Below are positions 43,807-54,298 of a stretch of 64,000 nt of DNA, one piece after another. Source of the stretch: Xanthoparmelia taractica (taxonomy: Eukaryota; Ascomycota; Lecanoromycetes; Lecanorales; Parmeliaceae); assembly GCA_033085395.1 (NCBI GenBank), contig JANQBS010000048.1:124001-188000 (forward strand), read 5' to 3'. The translations under genes and the position numbers were made by a program. A model generated the notes under the pieces. It was not told the origin of the DNA. It was given only the letters and a program-made list of their open reading frames with translations, and searched no databases. How positions within the stretch are numbered: the first letter of the stretch is position 1; every line of letters starts with the position of its first letter.

Positions 43807-46020
43807 TTATTGTATCCTCTTCTTGCCTTCCTCAAGATGGCCCAATCGAACATTGCTTGCGCCACGTTCGCGAGGCACAAACTTCCCTATCACTCTGTCT
43901 TTCACAACGCTATCCATAGTCTCTTGATAGCCTTCTTGAGCCCAACGAGGTGTGTTGAGCTTTGGCCAATTGACCTGACACGATGCCGAGTCAGTAGATT
44001 TCTGGGTTTAGGTATTCGGCTACTCACGTAAAGCATGCCGTGGGTCCAAATGAAGTGCCCACACCAACTACCAATGACCATCCACAACAGCGTAAACACA
44101 CGTAACGGCCAAACAGTCGTTTCGGGTTGGGTTCTTGTCAGGGAGGTAATCATGACCAGGAAGAAGCTAGCAGCGAGCAGATATGGTATGGCTTGGATCA
44201 AGATTGGTCTTCGATCTTTGAAGACGAGGTTGTTATCAGTGATAGAGGTCGAAGGCAAATAGGCGCCTAGAAAAAGATCGAAAGCATCCTGCCGTGGCCC
44301 GTCTCCGAAGTTGTTCTTGACATATCGAGTGATGGAATTTCTTAAATCTTGGGCCATCCCAGCTTTTGTCCTCTCGCCAGTGCGAGTGAAGTCTGTCTTT
44401 AGAGCCCCAGTCCCGGAGTATGATTTTGACACAACATCAGCGTTATCTGCCCAGATGTTTCGAAACAAGCTCTGGAACGCTCTGTCGTCATCAGCCGATT
44501 CCCCAGGCTTCAACGCGCCAATGTCAGTCAACTGCCGAGTCAAGGCCCAGCGACCGAGCATTGTCTGGACGACGTTTGTCCGGTCTAAACAGTCCATGCA
44601 ATTCGTCCGGACTACAACTGTCTGCTGGTTACGCACTTCCAAACGGCCTTGTGCATCCGCAGGCATGTCCATACCACGAAAATATTGGCCTTTTATAAGA
44701 TCCTGCTTCAATTGATCAAGGAGTAGTTGAGCGCGATGCCACTTCAGTCCTTTGGTCTCGTTGTGGAAGTCAAAGTAAATATAGTGCAGTCGATCGTACT
44801 TCTGATTTTCCCGGCTGGCCTCCACAGTATGAATCTTTTCCTCCGTAACATAGTCCGCCTGTGTTACTTCATCGGGAGAGGAGACCAGAATCCGCACCAT
44901 CTGTTCGTAGGCTTTCTTGACTCGATCTTCGCGACCCTTTTGGTTGACAAGGTTGACGAGATAGTTATCGCCATACAGGTTGATTTGCTCATCAAAGTGC
45001 TTTCGTGCAGCCTCCACTGCTGTCTCCACTCCGCGTATTTGAAGATTCGGGACGTACTTCAACGAGTTGACCTCCATCCAGTAGACGGGTACGCTTCCCC
45101 TTGTCTGGACATACGACATGATCTGTGTGTCGTAGCCTTCCGCTCGTCCGACTTTGCCGTTCTGCATCCCTCCACCACCAGCGAAGCCTCCTAAATCTCC
45201 AGTCTCGTCGTTCAAGATAACAATCTGCTCCGTTTCATTAAAATTTGCAACGTGTCCTTGCTCGTCAATGCCACGAGTGAGATAGCGAGTCCCGGCTCTA
45301 TGTCTGGACCTTCTGGTGATCAGAGTGAATGTCAACGGGATTGCCTTGACGCGGGTTTGTGCGATTCTCAGCATTCCGTACATGACAGGCAAGATGAAAG
45401 GATCGGCTCCAGTCTGCTGTCCGCCCCGGAGTCCGGAGCCACTTCCTGCGCCATTTGCAAAGTCTATGAAGTCTGACTGAATGAATCTGTTCCAGAAGAA
45501 GCGGTCGTCTGCTCTTTTCCACAGGGGCTGTGAGGGATCTGATCGAGCTTGACGTTGAAAGCTGTTCGTGATGTCAAAGGAGTATGAAAAGTACATAGGT
45601 CCAGATTTCAACAGAGTTTTGAGTAGGCTGATGTAGGTGTCTTCATCTGGGTCGTGGAGTGCACGCTCGCGCAGAGGAAGGAATTCCGTGGAGATGACTT
45701 TATAGACCATGTGCCCTTTCAGGCGGCCCATAGGCTGTGCTTTCGTTATTACTATTATATACCTATCTTTTACTCAATCAGCATCGTCTTTGCCTCAACA
45801 GTAAGACGTATTCACCTAATCTTAGCTTGATCATGCCAAGTATGCCCGCAATACTCGACACTCTTTTAGCACCCAATAACGAGCCATCATTCAGCCGTAA
45901 GTCTCCAGAAGGGCGTTCAACTACCAGCGTCTGGGCCGAAGGCGAAGAAGGAGACGTGAAGGCATAATGTGAGGATGAGGCATGTACATTGATGTCTCTA
46001 AAAGGTACTAGGCTGCGCAT
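43807..46020 (-). CDS. SAC1: Phosphoinositide phosphatase SAC1
   Basis: ER/Golgi membrane phosphatase acting mainly on PI4P. Three exons: 46020-45816, 45766-44028 and 43974-43807, giving 703 residues. It starts MRSLVPFRDINVHASSSHYAF. The first intron uses the aaaag acceptor at 45767, which restores LRLDRYIIVITKAQPMGR; an AG four bases further would cause a stop. Sac domain blocks: FFWNRFIQSDF, PVMYG, TLITRRSRHRAGTRYLTRG, NFNETEQI and YGDNYLVNLVNQKG. The catalytic CX5R is RTNCMDCLDRTNVVQ. Two membrane spans (PYLLAASFFLVMITSL and FTLLWMVIGSWCGHFIW) lie near the C-terminus, followed by a spliced tail ending EEGKKRIQ. Confidence 0.95.
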
Positions 46021-46356
46021 TGTGGAACCTTTTCCCCCCCCAAGCGCAGCTACTTGGAGCGAATACAAGAGAGAAATCCTCAAAGGAAGGCCTAGTCGCT
46101 AATCTTCATCGTCGAGGTACTCGGTGCAGTAGTTGGGAGAAGGGAGCAATACTGACAGCGTCGCAGAGTTGTAGGTCTCAGCCCTACAGACCTCGTCATT
46201 TGATTCGTTGCCACGCTAAGGCATCAACGGTTCCTGCGTTTCAAAGGCCTCCATTGTCTCCATCTTCGAGCTTCATACGACAACGACACCTCCTCCCACT
46301 GATCCTAGAGCTGCCACCTTTTATAGAATCTATCACCGTCCACAACCGCTAGCAAA
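46021..46356. promoter_or_regulatory. Bidirectional promoter, SAC1 / Rab5
   Basis: The 336-bp gap between divergent start codons serves two membrane-traffic genes. No distinct motif noticed. Confidence 0.45.
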
Positions 46357-47244
46357 ATGTCATCCCGGGTCTCCACTGGCGCCCGTCCAGGAGCTCGATT
46401 TGCCCAGTTCAAGCTTGTCTTGCTTGGTTCGTACATCCTGCCGCTGGTGATATGAAAATACTAACACCGTGTAGGAGAGTCTGCAGTAGGAAAGGTTGGT
46501 AGTTTACTGCATGCTTCATCCAGCGCACGGGAAGCTGACGCTGGCACTCTAGAGTTCTCTTGTACTGAGATTTGTCAAGGTTAGTCGATCAACACCTGGT
46601 TCTTCCGCCAGTCCAGGGAGATTGAGTTACGCAGTGGACTCTGACGCTTCTTAAGGATCAATTCGATGACTACAGGGAATCAACTATCGGAGCTGCCTTC
46701 CTCACTCAAACCATTTCCCTCGATGATGCCACGACAGTCAAGTTTGAAATATGGGATACGGCAGGCCAAGAAAGATACAAGTCTCTTGCGCCGATGTATT
46801 ACAGGAACGCGAATTGCGCAGTCGTCGTTTACGATATCACACAAGCTGTATGTGACTTGCAAGAAGCCCGCCGAAGTCCTGCTAATATGAATGTAGTCGT
46901 CTTTAGATAAGGCAAAGTCATGGGTGAAGGAGCTTCAAAGACAGGCAAATGAGAACATCATCATCGCTCTGGCAGGGAACAAATCAGATCTTGTCGCTGA
47001 ACACCCAGACAAGCGTGCCATCACAACCGCGGACGCCGAAGCGTATGCACGAGAGGCCGGGCTGCTGTTTTTTGAAACATCAGCGAAGACGGCGGAAAAT
47101 GTCAGAGAGTTATTCACGGCTATTGCGCGAAAATTGCCCCTCGAACAAGCTGGAAATCGCGGTATGAGGGCGAATCCACGGCAAGGGGTCGATCTGAGAC
47201 CCGAGGCGCCTGGGACACAAGGCGGTGGAGCTTGCAATTGTTAG
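46357..47244 (+). CDS. VPS21: Rab5-type GTPase (Vps21/Ypt5)
   Basis: Regulates endosome fusion and vacuolar sorting. Five exons: 46357-46426, 46475-46494 (20 nt), 46553-46579 (27 nt), 46656-46847 and 46897-47244, giving 218 residues. The P-loop GESAVGKSS is split between three exons. Effector loop REST(I)GAAF, WDTAGQERYKS, NKSD and ETSAK are present; the switch and GAAFLTQT sequences are those of Rab5. The hypervariable tail ends ACNC, a typical dicysteine geranylgeranylation site. Two very small internal exons are notable but the frame is exact. Confidence 0.95.
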
Positions 47245-47866
47245 ATGACTGTAAGGATGGTACTCTACGGATCTTGGGTCACAATAGAGTGATGGGGAAG
47301 TGTAATGGGTTAGTCTTTCGGCAAGACGGTCTCCAGTCAAATGGAGGTGTGTCAGCTTCGTTGAGAAAACTGCCGAGTCTTAGGCGAGTCACTGGAATGG
47401 CGTTTATGGCATGCATGGCGTCTCTCGTAGGCGAACATTGGTATCGTCGTTGCTGCATGGATTCTCTATACAAACTAGAATCTTTGACAGAAGTTATGTA
47501 TCAAGGACACAGACAGTATGCGAGTATCATTAGTGTATCTACAGCTACCTTAATTTGCCTTCGATACGTGCAGCAACATTCTTGTCGCGATTCTCTCATC
47601 TGATATGCCACACACTGAAAAATACCTAGATCTGGCTCATGGACGTGCATCGGCTGATGCTGAGCCATGGTATACCGTAATTAGCGCGCTTGAAGCCCCA
47701 AGCTTTGCCTCCGGATGCTAGTAAAAACCACTTTTTGCATTTAACACACACGACAACAACCTCTCGAGGCGTTACCAACCTTACTCAGCTCTTCCGCTTA
47801 TAATACTCTCGCCCTTACTTCTTGTGTTTTCTCTATAAGCTCAATTCTCATCGTCAAGCCTTCGTC
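47245..47866. other. Intergenic, no gene recognised
   Basis: 3' flank of the Rab5 gene and promoter of SAR1. No protein-like frame. Confidence 0.35.
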
Positions 47867-48822
47867 ATGTTCATTGTTAACTGGTGTAAGTTGCCGCCTA
47901 GCTTCTCCTGCTGCAACAGAATGGCCAGCTTGCTATGTTTCTGTTTCCCCGCCTGCGAGTCCATGAGCTGACTTCATGGTTGTGCCGATAGTCTGGGATG
48001 TTCTGGCCTCTCTGGGACTCCTCAACAAGCATGCCAAACTCCTCTTTCTTGGCTTAGATAATGCGGGCAAGACCACCCTACTACATATGTTAAAGGTATA
48101 TCCTTTCTGTATGGCCCTTATTCGCTGTTGAGCAGACCGGAGCGAGCTCGGCAGGAGAGAACCGGCTTGAACCCTTTCTCTGACAGTGTACGTAGAATGA
48201 CCGAGTCGCTATCCTGCAACCTACTCTACATCCTAGTATGCTCCACCAAACTTGATTATCGTACCCTGCCGCATATTGACTCCTTTCAGCTTCTGAAGAA
48301 CTTGCTGTCGGCAATTGCCGATTCACGACATTCGATCTCGGTGGCCATCAACAAGGTATATCTTGCCTTGCTTGCCCCGCCTTGACTGGTCGTCCTGGGT
48401 TTAAGAGCTGAATCCCTCTTTCTCTTCTAGCCCGTCGTTTATGGAAAGACTACTTTCCTGAAGTCTCCGGAATTGTGTTCCTCGTCGACGCAAAAGATCA
48501 TGAGCGCTTCGCTGAGTCGAAAGCCGAGCTTGACGCCCTTCTTACAATGGAAGAATTGAGCAAGGTACCATTCTGTATACTCGGAAATAAGATTGATCAT
48601 CCCGATGCTGTCAGCGAGGAGGACCTTAGACATCACCTGGGGATGTGGCAGACGACAGGAAAGGGCAAAGTGCCGTTGGAAGGTGTAAGGCCGATTGAGG
48701 TCTTCATGTGCAGTGTCGTTATGCGGCAGGGTGAGTGCACGAGACAAATGATGGGCGGTGATCAAGCTGACTCTTGAGTAGGGTACTACGAGGCTTTCCG
48801 TTGGCTATCAAACTACGTATAA
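47867..48822 (+). CDS. SAR1: COPII small GTPase SAR1
   Basis: Initiates COPII coat assembly at the ER. Six exons: 47867-47885, 47992-48095, 48196-48235, 48290-48355, 48431-48730 and 48782-48822, giving 189 residues, the standard length. MFIVNWFWDVLASLGL is the amphipathic membrane-inserting N-helix. Motifs: GLDNAGKTT (G1), the Thr of PTLHPTSEEL (G2), DLGGHQQARRLW (G3), NKIDHPDAVSEE (G4) and CSVVMRQGY near the C-terminus. No lipidation site, as expected for Sar1. Confidence 0.96.
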
Positions 48823-49259
48823 ATTAATTATACTCTGCAGTAACGTTTGAAGATAGAAGAAGGGTGCGAAGCCAAGCGATACCCGAAGACTTTGCACAAT
48901 CGATGGATCCATTGTTGATTCGTTGGTGTATGATCTTTTCCCGTTGGCATATGTATTGATGCGGAGTATCATAGCGAAATCCATAGCGAATGTACCCGCT
49001 GTCTTGTGTCTGATTACTGCCCGAACGAGCTTCGGTCACTTTTCGCTGTAATTTCAAAGAGCGCCGCTGCTGTAGATTTAATACGCTAATGTTCTGAAAT
49101 GTCGAAATATCGGCGCTAGTGGAATTGACCGAACTTCCGGTATCCGATGTAAAGCCGGAGATGGGGCAGCTTTTCGCGCGCACGGAATTTCTCGACTCAA
49201 CCAAAGCTGCATTTCCTTGGCCATATTCTGACAGCTTCTGTAGAATTTGAGCATCAATT
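48823..49259. other. Intergenic, no gene recognised
   Basis: About 440 bp between SAR1 and NOP7. A minus-strand open frame here is not protein-like. Confidence 0.35.
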
Positions 49260-51587
49260 ATGGGAAGAATAAAGAAAAAAGGTGAGGTCCTGCATGTTAA
49301 TTGAACGCTCTATATTAAAAGAACTCGCAGGAACGGCGGGTCAAGCCAAAAATTTCATTACTAGGTGTGTACCTGTCTGATAGCTTTCCCTCGTGATTGA
49401 AGAGCTGACTGTCCCTAGGACTCAAGCAGTACGCAAGCTTCAAGTGTCGTTACCAGACTTTCGACGCCTATGTATCTACAAAGGTGTGTAACTGCCAATC
49501 TCCGTATCAAAGGCAATACCTGACAAGCTGGCAGGCATATATCCTCGAGAACCTAGAAGCAAGAAAAAGGCTTCGAAGTCTTCTACTCCCTCTACTACTT
49601 TCTACTACACTAAGGACATTCAATATCTCCTGCATGAGCCGCTCCTCGCCAAATTTAGAGACCATAAGGCTCTGGCAAAAAAGATCTCAAGACATCTAGG
49701 TCGCGGCGAGGTTGGAGATGCTGCACGATTGGAAAAGAAAGGAGCACCGAAACTTTCGCTTGACCACATCATCAAGGAAAGATACCCGACGGTAAGCTTA
49801 TTCCTGAAACCCAGATCCTCCTCCTACCTTCGTCTCTGACTGATGGAATGCCGCTGATCGAAATTTTATCTTAGTTTGTGGATGCTCTTCGCGACCTTGA
49901 CGATGCGTTATCTCTGCTTTTCCTCTTTGCAAATCTCCCCTCCACGTCCACTGTCCCACCCAAAACCATAGCTCTCTGCCAGAGATTATGCCTCGAATTC
50001 GAACACTATCTCATCACAACACATTCGCTGCGAAAATCATTTCTTTCTATCAAAGGCATCTACTACCAAGCCACGATTCAAGGTCAAGATGTATTATGGC
50101 TTGTTCCATACAAATTCGTACAGCGAGTGACTGGGGATGTAGACTTCAGAATTATGGGCACATTTGTGGAATTTTACACGACTCTGCTCAGTTTCGTCAA
50201 CTTTCGATTATACACAACTATTGGTCTTATCTATCCTCCAAGGTTCAACGCAAAGAGCGACGAGCAAGGTGGCGAGCTGGATGCAATTTCTCTGGAGGCA
50301 AGGGCCATTGAGGAGCCCAAAGAGATCGAGGTGGTTAGAGAGCATGTTAACGGTGACGCGAATGGGGGAATGGAACCAAGACAACCGAATGAAGAAATCC
50401 AAAGGCAGATTGCTGCCATCAAGGAGAATTTAGATGCAGAGCACGACCCATCACAAGGCCAGGAACGATACCAGGCTCCAGACCTAGAAATCAACGACGC
50501 CATTGATACCTTTGAGACGACGGGAGACGACGCAGATGTGCTAGCACAACCCCAAGCTGGCGGCAATGAAGCCGGCACACTCTTCGCACCATTTACATTT
50601 TTTCTGTCCCGCGAGACACCTCGGCAGCCACTCGAATTCATTCTTCGTGCTTTTGGTTGCAAGCGAATAGGCTGGGACTCCGTTCTGGGAGATGGTGCAT
50701 TCACGAACAACGAGGCCGACCCAAACATCACGCATCAGATAGTCGACCGTCCCCCCCTAGCAAGCCTTCCAGAAGAAAAGCAGGTCTCTGAGAGCTCTTC
50801 GGATCCATCTACCACAACGGTCGTGAAGCCTGGGCACAGAGTACCCGGCAGAACCTACATCCAGCCTCAGTGGGTATGGGACTGCATCAACGAAGTCAAG
50901 CTTCTGCGGCCTGATTTGTACGGGCCAGGTGCGACCCTACCTCCGCACCTGAGTCCGTGGGTCAAGCCGAGAAAAGGTGCCTACGATCCAAGCGCGCCAT
51001 TAGCGGAACAGGAACGCGAAGGCGAAGCAGAGGAAGCCGAAGGTCTTTCCGGTGAAGAAGACGAAGAAGAAGCGCGGGTGGAGGAGAAGGAGGAGGAGGA
51101 ATCACAAGATGCTGCCGAAAACGGCGTAAAACATCCCCCCTCAGCATCGAAACCAGCAGCAGCCGATCTACAAGACGACCACGGCATGACGATCGCGGGC
51201 AGCGAGTCCGACTCCGAGCCCGCCTCCGACGCCGACTCCTTCGCCGGCTTCTCCTCCGCTCCAGAATCCGACCCCGAACCGACCCTTACGCAGCACCAAC
51301 GCGAACTCGAAGCCGAAGCCGCCGGTCTCAAGTTCTCGGAAACGCTGACAAAAGCCAACGGGCAGTCCGTAAAGGGGATATTGAAAAACAGCAATGGGGA
51401 CGAGGCGAGGAAGAAGGCGGCGAGGAAGCGGCGGGAGGAGGAAGAGGAATTGGAGAGGAGGAAGATGATGATGGGGCGGAAGAAGCGCAAGGTGCTGGAT
51501 AAGATGTTGTATTCGAATCGGCAAAAGGAGGGGGAAGCGGAGGCGTTGAGGGCGAAGAGGAGGAAGATTGAAGCTAGGAAGGCGTGA
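49260..51587 (+). CDS. NOP7: Pescadillo homologue NOP7
   Basis: Nucleolar factor of the PeBoW complex, needed for 27S pre-rRNA processing. Five exons: 49260-49281, 49331-49364, 49419-49483, 49535-49791 and 49875-51587, giving 696 residues. The start MGRIKKKGTAGQAKNFITR is the canonical Pescadillo N-terminus, and LCIYKGIYPREPRSKKKA follows through three short introns. The BRCT domain lies around residues 360-465, with GTLFAPFTFFLSRE and a GRTYIQPQWVWDCINE segment holding its Trp. The C-terminal third is acidic then basic coiled coil (ARKKAARKRREEEEELERRK). Confidence 0.95.
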
Positions 51588-51727
51588 AGTGGGAGTGTAA
51601 GTGCTCCGTGGAGAGACGTGAACGTTGCATTCGACTGCGTGAGCTAAGCTGCATGTCTATGACTGAAAGAAAAATGGCAGAGATTGCATGTTGAGTGCAA
51701 ATCCCCCATTTAAAAAAAAAAAGCACT
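51588..51727. other. Very short convergent 3' gap, NOP7 / FPGS
   Basis: Only 140 bp separate the two stop codons, with a run of ten A's at 51713-51722. The 3' UTRs of the two genes must overlap or nearly so. Confidence 0.5.
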
Positions 51728-53474
51728 CTAGCCCTTACCCGTCTCCAACACCTCCAGGAACCCCCCGACCAAATGCACGCTCCCCGTCACCAGCACCATC
51801 ACCTCCTCCTTCCCGTCCCCATTCTCCGCCTCCATCTCCGCAACCCCCCTACACCACGTCACCGCCTCCTCGATACTCCCCTTCACCTCGACCACGGCAT
51901 CCGGATCCACCCCCTTCCACGTCTCCGCCAAACCTCTCTGCACCTCCAGCCTTTGCACGGCCGCGGAGCTAGTGTTCATACTCATGAGATCGGGCCTATA
52001 CCCTTCTTCCTTGAATGTGATGTTGGTGCAGAAAACGGCGTGTGTAAACGGTTGTTCGTTTTGCAAGGCGGACGCGAGGGTGCGGTGCAGGGCTTTGGCG
52101 AGCGCGTTGGCGTCGCGGGTTTGCTGGTTGAAGAGGAGGATGCGCTTTCTTTTTGTTTTTGAGGAAGTCGAAGGAGCTGAAGGGGGAGGAGGGATCTGGG
52201 AAGCGAACCAGGACCCTGCGACTTCAATGCTTTCGAGCGTGTGGCCGCCGTCTATGTACCATGCGATGTTTTTCTCGCGGCGGGTCTCGCACCGGCCGGG
52301 CCAGCGCACTTCTTCGAGGCCCCGGATGAACTCGGTAGGGAGCTTGTCTTTGGCTTCGCCCCCTTGGTGGCCTAGAGCGGTCAGTTGTGCGTCGGCGATG
52401 GCTACTGCGAGGCTCGCATTTGTTTGCTGGAAGTCGGCGGCGAGTCCAAGCTTGATATTCTTGAGTGCAGGGTTTCTGTCGACTATATGGAGCTTTGTCG
52501 GGACATCATCCGCGCGCTTTCGGAGGACCTCAATGGCAGCTGGAGGTTGAGGGGCTGTGAAACACGGAGCGCTGGCCTTCATGATTCCACCTTTATGCCA
52601 TGCGATCTCCTCAATAGTGTTCCCCAGCATAGCGGTGTGATCGATTCCCAGACTAGTGATGCCGGTGACGGTAGGCTTGACGAGAATGTTGGTGCTATCG
52701 TATTCACCGCCAATGCCACATTCGATTATCGCGGTATCGACGTTCTCGCTCATGTAGGTGTGGTATGCCATCAGAGTCAGAAACCTGAAGTAGGCCGGTT
52801 TTGCAGTAAGATCTGTAGGTTCGCCCTTGGCTCTCGCAGCATCCTCTAGACGATCCCAAATGTCGAAGAAGTATTGGGCGAAAGCTTCCTCGGATAAGGG
52901 TTGGTCATTAATTTGGATACGTTCACGAACGAATCGGAGGTGGGGTGAGGTGTAGAGCCCAATCTTATGTAGTAATGGTCTTGACTCGCAGGTGGAGGAG
53001 TTCCGATATTGAGCCAAGATGGAGGAGATGAAAGCACTCGTCGAACCCTTGCCCTTAGTCCCAGCAATGTGTATAAGATTGAGCCGGTCGAAATCAGATG
53101 GCTACCAATCGTCTCAGCCTAGCTGTGTCTGTGGAAGACTTGGTCGGCGATATCAGTGGGAGGCTCACACCTCATATCCAATCCTTCGGCACCACTCAAC
53201 CATCTCCGGTATCGCATCTTGATTCAAGCTCCTGCCAGACTTCCTGATGGCATCGACGATTGTAAAGTTACTCTGCAATGTATTGAGGGCAGCAACGGCG
53301 TCCTGTGACCTTGGTGAGTTGGGGTATAAACGAGAAGAGAAATAGTCTCTGGCTTACTGCGTATGTGCGGCCTGCCATTGTCGTGGGCGCGTAGGAAAGG
53401 CGCCTGATTTGTGCAAGAGGTTGGCGAAGGAATAGCAACAGAGCGGGCTGGGTAAGGCATGATACTCTGTGCAT
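51728..53474 (-). CDS. MET7: Folylpolyglutamate synthase
   Basis: Adds glutamates to folates, retaining them in cytosol and mitochondria. Three exons: 53474-53358, 53302-53171 and 53101-51728, giving 540 residues from the first Met. The N-terminus MHRVSCLTQPALLLFLRQPL with Arg/Ser and no acids is a mitochondrial presequence; a second in-frame Met at 53378 (MAGRTYADAV) gives a cytosolic form. The P-loop is IAGTKGKGSTSAF (residues 95-107). TSPHLRFVRERIQIN, ECGIGGEYDSTN, SLGIDHTAMLG, YIDGGHTLES and VTGSVHLVGG are the conserved Mur-ligase blocks. The gene is intact. Confidence 0.94.
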
Positions 53475-54298
53475 CAGCGCATATTGCCTGTTGCTTCCTG
53501 GTGAAGGATCAGACAAGCAGTTGTGGGAGTAGGTGCCATCTGTGATACCAAATACCGTACGATACTGTATTGCACGCGTAAGGTAAGTATTCATAGCGAA
53601 AGCTTGGCATCGCGAATTGCCTCCGCTGCCACATACAGTAATCTCTGAAACCCGTACAGCCCCCGAGATTGCGGCACGATTGACGACGGTCAGTCTTCTC
53701 AAACTAACTCCCAGTCAACGTGCTTCGTCTACGTCTCATCTACCTCTTCTAAGAGAGTTAGTCACATCTGAATCGTAGGCGTTAACGACTCAGGTGAAAA
53801 TGACTTTCCTTTGGCGGTTGGAACACAATATAGTGCCTCGTTCCTGGAAGTTTATCAAGGCAGACCAATCGAGATGCCTTCAGGTAGCTTGGTGGCGGGT
53901 TAGCAGTGGTGAAACCGTCGTCTACCTTACTTATCCGATGGGATAGCTGTAATTGAAGCTTGGTACGAAGTACAGTGAACTGATCCCCTTTCGATCCCAT
54001 GTCTATGGGCGAAGTACATCATAAGCAATAGCGCCCGTCCGTTTTGGGACACGCAGTACATCCACATCCACATCCACTTTCCGAGGGTGCCGATATTGTA
54101 CTATATACTGAATGTATCATTGAAATGTATAGCTTCGTCCTTGATCTGAGTACGCCAAGAGTTAAGTTGGGTCCATGTTTCAAATACTGGCGCAAAAATT
54201 CCAACTTCAGATGAAACTTTCGTCTCGGGCACACTTGCATTGGAATTTGGCTGTCCCCTTTTCCTTGACCTGATCTTCCCCTAACTCTCTCTTTACTT
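53475..54298. promoter_or_regulatory. Divergent upstream region, FPGS / acyltransferase
   Basis: About 820 bp. The FPGS frame stays open upstream of 53474 with further in-frame Met codons (for example near 53594), but the sequence there is not presequence-like. No other gene seen. Confidence 0.35.
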
